8,293 bases of DNA from JARROD01 sp037384225. Its GTDB lineage: Bacteria > Pseudomonadota > Gammaproteobacteria > Pseudomonadales > Cellvibrionaceae. This document shows, in pieces, positions 1-4,296 of this stretch (position 1 is the first letter of the stretch; the number at the start of each line of letters is the position of its first letter). The notes under the pieces are model-generated. The model ran no database searches and was not told where the DNA came from. It was given only the letters and a program-made list of their open reading frames with translations. The stretch covers positions 1-8,293 of the forward strand of contig JARROD010000317.1 in assembly GCA_037384225.1 (NCBI GenBank), in the 5' to 3' direction. Both the position numbers and the translations under genes were made by a program.

Positions 1-210
1 GACGACCCCCTGAATGTAATGAAAGACACGCTCTTTCAGCCCCTGCCGCTGATCGATGTGAACCAGTTATCGGATGAGGAACTGTTGCAACAGCAATGGG
101 TGGGGCCGGTGGCTATGGCGCTGAAACATATCCGGGAGGCCGATATGACGCCTTATGCCCTGAGGATATTGGATGCCTTGACGCCTTCAGCTTCCATGCG
201 CTCGCGGTAG
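1..210 (+). pseudogene. Rpn/YhgA-type recombination-promoting nuclease (PD-(D/E)XK, Transposase_31 family), internal fragment
   Basis: The frame is open from the left edge, so the gene begins outside the window; an ATG at 19 is probably an internal methionine. The visible stretch has the look of the middle of Rpn/YhgA family proteins: DTLFQPLPLIDVNQLSDEEL, then a W-x-G and LKHIR helix segment. Rpn proteins are DNA endonucleases of the PD-(D/E)XK fold, often found in decayed copies; their catalytic residues lie further N-terminal and are not visible. Similarity stops around residue 58 (near base 177). The last codons before the stop at 208-210 read antisense through the start of another gene, so this copy was truncated by a rearrangement. 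Family assignment is from remembered motif style, moderately sure; that it is broken is more certain. Confidence 0.6.
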
Positions 211-242
211 CGTTTCTGGCGCTCAGCATCAGAGAGGGGCAT
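153..242 (-). pseudogene. 5' fragment of a small minus-strand gene, possibly a DNA-binding protein
   Basis: Reading the minus strand from an ATG at 242-240 gives a 29-residue peptide beginning MPLSDAERQKRYRERMEAEG and ending at a TAA at 155-153. The N-terminus (short polar lead, then SDAERQKRYRER and an EG) resembles the opening of many small hypothetical or ribbon-helix-helix-like proteins, so I think the first 20 or so codons are genuine. The remainder runs antisense into the Rpn-like fragment, so the gene was cut off near base 177. A reasonable promoter lies upstream on the same strand. No function can be given; a chance ORF is possible but the composition argues against it. Confidence 0.4.
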
Positions 243-275
243 GAGGGATCATCCACACTGTTATTGTTGGTAGTC

Positions 276-304
276 AGTGTAGCGTTATGCTGTCACGGGA
301 TCAA
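276..304 (-). promoter_or_regulatory. Candidate sigma-70 promoter for the minus-strand fragment at 242-153
   Basis: On the minus strand a TTGATC (304-299) is separated by 17 bases from TACACT (281-276), about 34 bases before the ATG at 242. Match and spacing are good for a sigma-70 promoter, but this is by eye only. Confidence 0.35.
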
Positions 305-320
305 TTCACTAATAGATGAC

Positions 321-530
321 GATTAAAACCCATAAAAATATACATTAATGCATACATATAAATATAAAAATAAGGAAATAATATCCTAAAAAGAACCAAA
401 CTCCCTTTTTTGTATATTTTGTTGTATATTATTATAAAAAAACATAAAAAAGTATTTGAAAATAAATAAAATTAGACATTTTATCTTTAAAATAATATAT
501 TATTTACTTTAAATATTTTTTTATATAGAG
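321..530. other. Extremely A+T-rich non-coding segment
   Basis: By my count only 31 of these 210 bases are G or C (about 15%), against far higher GC in the jet genes. I see no credible coding frame between 243 and 532. The stretch contains poly-A and poly-T runs, a 9-bp direct repeat TTGTATATT at 410-418 and 422-430 (12-bp period), and a perfect 16-bp palindrome AAATAATATATTATTT at 490-505, about 28 bases before the downstream gene. In DNA this A+T-rich, short palindromes are expected by chance. Such tracts in proteobacteria are typical targets of H-NS-type silencing and mark horizontally acquired DNA; that reading is inference. Confidence 0.7.
410..438 (+). promoter_or_regulatory. Candidate promoter for the hipB-like gene
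   Basis: TTGTAT (410-415) and TATAAA (433-438) are 17 bases apart, which would start transcription near 445 and leave a leader of about 88 nt before the ATG at 533. The TTGTATATT direct repeat overlaps this element and could be an operator. In DNA so rich in A+T other promoter-like boxes also occur, for example TTGAAA at 456-461, so the choice is uncertain. Confidence 0.35.
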
Positions 531-532
531 AA

Positions 533-859
533 ATGAACAAACCAGTATCCAATGACATTCACACCTTAGACAATATTGATACTGATAGCCTTCTGGGTGA
601 AATACGCAAACGCTTAACGAAGGCACAAAAGGAAGTGTCAATGTCTGCACAGTCTGCCTCCTTTTCACCTATTGAGGAAGCCGGGCAGAGAATTCGTGCT
701 GAACGGAAAAAACAAGGGCTTACCTTAAATGACCTTTGTGAACTCTCGGGTGTTGCCTATGCCACTCTGAACAAGATTGAACAAGGGCACCCTAGCGCCC
801 GACTGGATAGCGTAGGAAATGTGGCTCATGCTTTAGGCATGAAGCTGTGGATAGGGTGA
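533..859 (+). CDS. HipB-like XRE-family antitoxin/transcriptional regulator
   Basis: Predicted 108-residue protein. Residues 47-107 form an XRE (Cro/C1) helix-turn-helix: AGQRIRAERKKQGLTLNDL, then the recognition helix around SGVAYATLNKIEQGHPSARL, then a hydrophobic end LGMKLWIG, as in HipB antitoxins, which bind operator DNA and neutralise a HipA-family kinase. Residues 1-46 are a polar extension of unknown role. The ATG at 533 has only a weak ribosome site. An internal ATG at 641 (Met37) is preceded by AAGGAAG with 5-base spacing and would give a 72-residue protein with the whole domain intact, so either or both starts may be used. The stop lies 4 bases before the next gene, implying a bicistronic operon. 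That gene is a HipA N-terminal-like protein, which supports the hip assignment. No kinase is present, so its role now may be autoregulation only. Confidence 0.85.
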   Translation: MNKPVSNDIHTLDNIDTDSLLGEIRKRLTKAQKEVSMSAQSASFSPIEEAGQRIRAERKKQGLTLNDLCELSGVAYATLNKIEQGHPSARLDSVGNVAHALGMKLWIG

Positions 860-863
860 CACG

Positions 864-1115
864 ATGACCCAAACAAAAAAACCAAGACCAAAAGCCCAAA
901 CAAGCCACAATCGAATTGCTCAGGTTTTCTATAACCAGCGTCTGGCGGGGATTTTGGCTGAAACACCAGAAGGCTTTCAGTTTACCTATGATGATGACTA
1001 TCTTGCGGGCGGCACACCGATTGCGTTCACCTTTCCGCTACAAGAATCAGCATTTGACTTTTTAAACCAAACAACCGTTGCTAGAAAAGCCTTATACCTC
1101 AGAAAACTCCGATAG
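864..1115 (+). CDS. HipS-like / HipA N-terminal-subdomain protein, probably truncated
   Basis: 83 residues. Residues 18-66 resemble the first subdomain of HipA (Couple_hipA): IAQVFYNQRLAGILAETPEG, a tyrosine/aspartate-rich strand, then PIAFTFPLQE. In three-gene HipBST systems this subdomain is a separate small protein, HipS, encoded between hipB and the kinase gene hipT; in two-gene systems it is the N-terminus of HipA. The ATG follows the hipB-like stop by 4 bases, with GGGTGA as ribosome site overlapping that stop. After about Leu67 the sequence stops resembling the family: the usual segment leading toward the GWL-type motif is absent and the last 15 or so codons look like unrelated DNA. 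I therefore read it as a gene whose 3' part, and the downstream kinase, were lost. A divergent short HipS is the alternative. Confidence 0.65.
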   Translation: MTQTKKPRPKAQTSHNRIAQVFYNQRLAGILAETPEGFQFTYDDDYLAGGTPIAFTFPLQESAFDFLNQTTVARKALYLRKLR

Positions 1116-1212
1116 CTCGGAGTTCGAACGGTTACTCTCTCCTCTAGCGCAGAGATGGCTTCTTCCAGAATTACTATATCTCTTGAATGAACAGCTAGAT
1201 CGGCTTTTGTAA
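1066..1212 (+). pseudogene. Orphan C-terminal-like reading frame, unrecognised
   Basis: This frame is open from just after a TAA at 1063-1065 to a TAA at 1210-1212 and encodes 48 residues with no ATG; only a TTG at 1078 could start it. The end, LLSPLAQRWLLPELLYLLNE, is a leucine-rich amphipathic helix pattern that looks protein-like. It overlaps the tail of the hipS-like gene in another frame, at the point where that gene loses family similarity. The simplest reading is the remaining C-terminus of a gene whose front was deleted when it was joined to hipS. I do not recognise the family, and a chance ORF cannot be excluded. Confidence 0.25.
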
Positions 1213-1223
1213 GCAATGGTTAA

Positions 1224-1616
1224 TCATTTTTTTAAGCCTGGTATCGTTCCCTGTTTCAGCTTTTCGACGACTTCCTTAAGTTGCCTCTGGATCAAAAAAC
1301 CATTGGCATTGAGAATGGCCGGGACATCGCGGGTCTGGCGTACAAGGGCGACAATCACAATACAGCTGCGCTTGATAGGCACATAAACGAGGTAGTGTTC
1401 CCGAACGGGATACACGTTCAGTTCCGCCGTATTGGAAACAGGCTCTCTCGAAGAAAAGCGATTGGGATTCAGGGCAATACTCTCGGCACATTCGTGCAGG
1501 TCAGTGAAATATTGCCTTAACTCCCTTCCCCATCGGGATAACGACCACTGCCCTGCCGCTCGAAAATCGCGTTCGGCTGTTTCCGTAAGAATGTAGTGTC
1601 TGCGCTTCCCTGCCAC
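1224..1616 (-). CDS. parE: ParE-type toxin of the RelE/ParE superfamily
   Basis: 130 residues from a GTG start; the ParD stop is 5 bases upstream, with GAGGA as ribosome site inside the parD end. The order of elements fits ParE: an N-terminal strand YILTETAERDFRAAGQWSLS, the long helix with RWGRELRQYFTDLHECAESI, a basic turn (NPNRFSSREP), then the beta-sheet ending YLVYVPIKRSCIVIVALVRQ and the family-typical RQTRDVPAIL. ParE toxins poison DNA gyrase and are neutralised by the antitoxin encoded just before them. The core ends near residue 102; the remaining 28 or so residues are a basic tail (LKEVVEKLKQGTIPGLKK), making the protein longer than the usual 95-105. The reading frame is unbroken. 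Gene order and spacing with parD are those of an intact operon. A RelE-like mRNA interferase activity cannot be ruled out from sequence alone. Confidence 0.85.
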   Translation of the reverse strand: MAGKRRHYILTETAERDFRAAGQWSLSRWGRELRQYFTDLHECAESIALNPNRFSSREPVSNTAELNVYPVREHYLVYVPIKRSCIVIVALVRQTRDVPAILNANGFLIQRQLKEVVEKLKQGTIPGLKK

Positions 1617-1621
1617 TACAG

Positions 1622-1849
1622 CTAATCCTCTTCAGCAATATCGAGGATGGACCTTTCGGAAAAACGGCCATGCGTCATGTCATCCAGTCCTCGCATGACA
1701 TGTACTACGGTTGACTGGGATTCCATATCTCGTCTGATTAGGTCTCGAAGGTATTCGCTGGGTGTGGCGTAGAGGCCCGTATCACCAGTGCGGCTATTGA
1801 CGAAATCCCGCAATTCGTCGGTCAGGGACAGATTCATGCTGCTGGCCAT
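1622..1849 (-). CDS. parD: ParD-type ribbon-helix-helix antitoxin
   Basis: I favour the ATG at 1849 (75 residues, beginning MASSMNLSLTDELRDFVNSR) over the ATG at 1864 (80 residues), because GGAAGT sits 7 bases upstream of the former and nothing similar precedes the latter. The N-terminal MNLSLTDELRDFV strand-helix, a YATPSEYLRDLIRRDME helix and an acidic C-terminal tail ending AEED are typical of ParD (CC2985-like) antitoxins. These bind their own operator as dimers through the ribbon and wrap ParE with the tail. It is encoded immediately upstream of the ParE-type toxin. A perfect palindrome centred about 56 bases before the start is a likely autoregulatory site. The pair probably acts as an addiction or stability module in this island. 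Confidence 0.85.
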   Translation of the reverse strand: MASSMNLSLTDELRDFVNSRTGDTGLYATPSEYLRDLIRRDMESQSTVVHVMRGLDDMTHGRFSERSILDIAEED

Positions 1850-2145
1850 ATTGTGTACTTCCATAAAGCATTGCTAGTGACCTTACCCTGCTTGTCGAAT
1901 ATTGTTAATATTCGACAGAAGCAACCCTCAGTATCGAGAGCCAAATAGATCTGGTAACGTCTCAATAACCCGGGGTATTTGTGCCTTCTATCCGGCGCGT
2001 CGGTCGGCTCTTTTTCCGGTGGATTGTCGCGGCTTCGGTTTCTGGTCTCGCGCGGGTCTTTGTCATGCGCCGCGCCTGCTGCCATTGTTTGGAGGACCCG
2101 GTTGCGTTCGGCCCGGATGTTGAGGGGATTGTCGGAAGTAGACAT
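1834..2145 (-). CDS. Uncharacterised polar protein, doubtful ORF or gene remnant upstream of parD
   Basis: 103 codons from an ATG at 2145. The first 60 residues are strikingly polar and charged (for example RAERNRVLQTMAAGAAHDKD, then an Asp/Arg/Glu/Pro-rich stretch), which is protein-like and low-complexity rather than random. The last 40 or so codons pass through the parDE palindrome and the parD ribosome site, and the ORF ends inside parD. The C-terminal part is therefore more likely promoter DNA read through by a gene whose true 3' end is missing. There is no good ribosome site close to the ATG. I do not recognise a family. Competing frames on the plus strand over 1979-2178 look no better. 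Confidence 0.3.
   Translation of the reverse strand: MSTSDNPLNIRAERNRVLQTMAAGAAHDKDPRETRNRSRDNPPEKEPTDAPDRRHKYPGLLRRYQIYLALDTEGCFCRILTIFDKQGKVTSNALWKYTIWPAA
1893..1917. promoter_or_regulatory. Perfect inverted repeat, probable operator of the parDE operon
   Basis: Arms TGTCGAATATT (1893-1903) and AATATTCGACA (1907-1917) are exactly complementary around a 3-base GTT centre. It lies 44 to 68 bases upstream of the preferred parD start, on the side where its promoter must be, and on the minus strand overlaps A+T-rich hexamers that could serve as a -10 element. Ribbon-helix-helix antitoxins repress their own operons through such sites, so ParD or ParDE binding is the natural inference. No T-run follows on either strand, so a terminator is less likely. 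Confidence 0.55.
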
Positions 2146-2215
2146 GGCATGGCGTGGCGGATAACCTTTCGTGCTTAGAGGAACAGTGAAACCAGGTTCT
2201 GATAGGGAGGCAACA

Positions 2216-2275
2216 ATGTACCAGCACGATGATTATGATGACGACCAGATACTGAGGCTTATCCCGTGTCTATAG
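2216..2275 (+). CDS. Small ORF at the head of the jet operon (possible leader peptide)
   Basis: ATG at 2216 is preceded by AGGGAGG with 5-base spacing, the strongest ribosome binding site I see in the window. It encodes 19 residues, MYQHDDYDDDQILRLIPCL, rich in aspartate, and ends at TAG 2273-2275. It overlaps the GTG (2266) that begins the jetA-like frame by 10 bases, which could couple the two translationally. It lies in the same frame as the main body of jetA, so it might instead be the original jetA start separated from the rest by a frame change. No similarity recognised. Confidence 0.4.
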   Translation: MYQHDDYDDDQILRLIPCL

Positions 2276-2367
2276 CCGCCCTGCACTCACGTTTTAACCG
2301 TCTCCAGTCAGAGCACATTGCTTGGCGACTGCTTCGTGCAGCCAATGCCCCGCTGGGATATCGATAA
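2266..2367 (+). pseudogene. jetA: jetA 5' fragment: DUF3375 N-terminus, out of frame with the rest
   Basis: A GTG at 2266 with GAGG 8 bases upstream opens a 33-residue frame that stops at TAA 2365-2367. Its sequence, including SRFNRLQSEHIAWRLLRAAN followed by APL, matches the usual start of DUF3375/JetA proteins (a helix, then a WRLL-x-A-x-N-AP-L-like motif, where the chain should go on into the N-terminal winged helix). Immediately after APL it becomes GYR-stop. The family sequence resumes only in the next frame from about base 2375 with a GAYLRVWIQAGWLRE segment. So this is the true N-terminus of jetA, separated from the rest by a frame change plus a missing block. Confidence 0.65.
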
Positions 2368-3616
2368 AGGCGCTGGGGCGTATCTACGGGTATGGATTCA
2401 AGCGGGATGGCTGCGGGAACTCAACGATCAACTGTCCTGCACCGATGCCTGCAACATAGCCCTGCGGCTTTGTGAAAGCCTCGAACATCGGGATGTCAGC
2501 GCTTCCGCTTCACACCTGCGCATCGTACAAGACGCGGTAACCCAACTTGCGGTCGACCTCAATCCCAATCCCCAAGAACGCATTACCCTGCTGGAACACA
2601 GAAAGGCTGCACTGCAACGGGAAATCGACCAGCTCAGTGCCGGTGTCGTCCACGAACTTTCCGATGCCGAGCAGCGAGAGCGTATCCGGGAGGTCTATCA
2701 ACTGGCTTCTGATTTAACCGGGGATTTCCGCCGGGTGGAAGACGATATCCGCACCCTGGATCAATCGCTGCGAGTCCAAATGATCGAGTCCGCCGAGAGC
2801 CGTGGCGATGTCATTCTCGCCCTGCTGGAAAAAGAACAGCTCTTGTCGGAGTCCGATGCCGGGCGTGCCTTTGACGGCTTTTTCCAGCTACTTGCCGATC
2901 AAAATCGCAGTGTGGAGTTTCGCGAGCAACTGCGCTCGATTCTGGGCCGCCGCGCCACGCAGCATCTTTCCGGGAAGGAAGCCCGCTTTCTGGGGCACTT
3001 GGTACGGGAGCTGACACGGGAGAGCAAGCGGGTATTTACGGTGAGACGCCGCACAGAGGAAAGCCTACGCGCCTACATTGAAAGTGGCTCGCTAAAGGAA
3101 AATCGCGCCGTCGAAAGGCTCTTGCGTCAGTTAGAACAGATCGCCGTGGGGTTCAACGAGACCGATATCCCACTGAATACCGCCCTGCCCTTGCAGTTAC
3201 GATCCGGCAGTGCGAAGGTCGCCTCCATCGTCAGTATGCGGCTAAAGGCGCCGGAAGAACAATTGGATACGGGGCAAATCCAGGTCCAGACCAATCACTC
3301 CGACCCCAGTGATGCCATGCTGGACAGCCTGGAAAGTGTCCGAATCGTCGACGTGGCTTCTCGTATGTTATCTACATTACAAATGGATGGCCCCATGACC
3401 GTGGGCGACATGATCACGCATCATACCCTGGATGCCGGTCTGGAAGAGCTGGTGGCCTACCTGCGGGTAGCCAAGCATGTTGGCGCCGCCCAGTTGGAGC
3501 GCAAAGAGCAAGTCGTGGTAAAGGACCGTACCGGTATTTCCATTAAGGCGAGTATTCCCTGTTTCCAACTAAGTGCCGGTATGTTCCCGGATGATGTCAC
3601 AGAGGTTGCACGATGA
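2318..3616 (+). CDS. jetA: Wadjet protein JetA (DUF3375, MukF-like kleisin), N-terminally disrupted
   Basis: JetA is the kleisin that bridges the JetC SMC heads in the Wadjet plasmid-defence complex. The long frame gives 432 residues but opens with a TTG with poor ribosome site; the next ATG is at 2345. Its first 19 or so residues read the true N-terminal region out of frame. From about residue 20 it follows DUF3375: a WIQAGWLREL helix, an ESLEHR helix, then LNPNPQERITLLEHRKAALQ leading into a coiled coil from residue 87. Further on come IREVYQLASDLTGDFRRVED, SDAGRAFDGFFQLL, and a C-terminal winged-helix-like region (MTVGDMITHH, LEELVAYL). Family members are about 480-500 residues, so about 45-55 residues of the N-terminal domain are absent. 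It overlaps jetB by ATGA. Family assignment is confident; whether a functional protein is made is doubtful. Confidence 0.85.
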   Translation: MLGDCFVQPMPRWDIDKGAGAYLRVWIQAGWLRELNDQLSCTDACNIALRLCESLEHRDVSASASHLRIVQDAVTQLAVDLNPNPQERITLLEHRKAALQREIDQLSAGVVHELSDAEQRERIREVYQLASDLTGDFRRVEDDIRTLDQSLRVQMIESAESRGDVILALLEKEQLLSESDAGRAFDGFFQLLADQNRSVEFREQLRSILGRRATQHLSGKEARFLGHLVRELTRESKRVFTVRRRTEESLRAYIESGSLKENRAVERLLRQLEQIAVGFNETDIPLNTALPLQLRSGSAKVASIVSMRLKAPEEQLDTGQIQVQTNHSDPSDAMLDSLESVRIVDVASRMLSTLQMDGPMTVGDMITHHTLDAGLEELVAYLRVAKHVGAAQLERKEQVVVKDRTGISIKASIPCFQLSAGMFPDDVTEVAR

Positions 3617-4296
3617 CTAACGCAAATGACCCAGATGCCGACTTCTTTGATCGGATGGCAAGGGGTTCATCGGATGCGTCGACGCCTACGGAAGTAGAAA
3701 CCGTATCCGAGGGCTTCTCCGAGGAGGAGACTCGATCTCACATAAAGCCGCAGGACGGCCGATTTTCCCCGGAATTGCGCCGTGCACTGGTCGAATTAAT
3801 GCGCGCCGGCGTCGTGTTGGCAAATAGCAAGCCGCAGGTTTATGAACAGCTCTGCCGTCACCAACGGGAGATCGACGAACATCTGGCCAACATGTACTTG
3901 CGCATGCTCATCGACGATTCCGCCGGTATAGCCCTACTGTTACAACAGCAAGACGACGCATGTTTTGAAAGCGACGAGGAAAGTTCCGCCCTTATCAGCC
4001 GACGGACCCTTTCCCTCTACGATACATTGTTGCTTCTGGTACTACGAAAGCACTACCAGGAGCGTCAGACGGCGGGCGAACAGCAGATCATTATCGATGT
4101 TGAAAGGATTGAGTCTCAATTAACGCCCTTTCTTCCGTTGACCAACAGCAGTCGCAGCGACCGTCGAAAACTCAACAGTGCTCTGACCAAAATGAAAAGG
4201 ACACACACCCATGAATCAAATGGCATCCGACCTTTTTGCCTGTGGTCAGATTCGTCTGGCCGAGCTGTCGGTCTGCAACTGGGGATCATTCCATGA
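3613..4296 (+). CDS. jetB: Wadjet protein JetB (DUF4194, MukE/KITE-like), C-terminally disrupted
   Basis: ATG overlaps the jetA stop as ATGA, with AGAGG 7 bases upstream. After an acidic, disordered N-terminus (residues 1-45) comes DUF4194: FSPELRRALVELMRAGVVLA, REIDEHLANMYLRMLIDDSA, an RRTLSLYDTLLLLVLRKHYQ helix, and IDVERIESQLTPFLPL. In the SMC complex this KITE subunit binds the kleisin and DNA. Family similarity stops near residue 195 (RRKLNSALTKMK), just where the C-terminal winged helix and its beta-wing, including the usual basic stretch before a YEI-type strand, should follow. The remaining 32 or so residues, to the stop at 4294-4296, merely read the jetC start region in another frame (86-base overlap). 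I infer loss of about 40-60 codons at the 3' end of jetB, ending close to the jetC start. Confidence 0.8.
   Translation: MTNANDPDADFFDRMARGSSDASTPTEVETVSEGFSEEETRSHIKPQDGRFSPELRRALVELMRAGVVLANSKPQVYEQLCRHQREIDEHLANMYLRMLIDDSAGIALLLQQQDDACFESDEESSALISRRTLSLYDTLLLLVLRKHYQERQTAGEQQIIIDVERIESQLTPFLPLTNSSRSDRRKLNSALTKMKRTHTHESNGIRPFCLWSDSSGRAVGLQLGIIP

Noticed and set aside
998..1216. Minus-strand 72-codon frame opposite the hipS-like gene
   Set aside because: It is antisense to a recognised HipA N-terminal-like sequence, has no ribosome site and shows no family features.
1213..1235. Weak hairpin followed by seven T's after the hip-like genes
   Set aside because: The stem is only about 4 base pairs with a G-U pair, too weak to call a terminator, and the T-run is partly the end of parE on the other strand.
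1979..2178. Several overlapping plus-strand frames of 60-70 codons
   Set aside because: They overlap each other and the minus-strand ORF, have Arg/Cys/Gly-rich random-looking content and no convincing ribosome sites.
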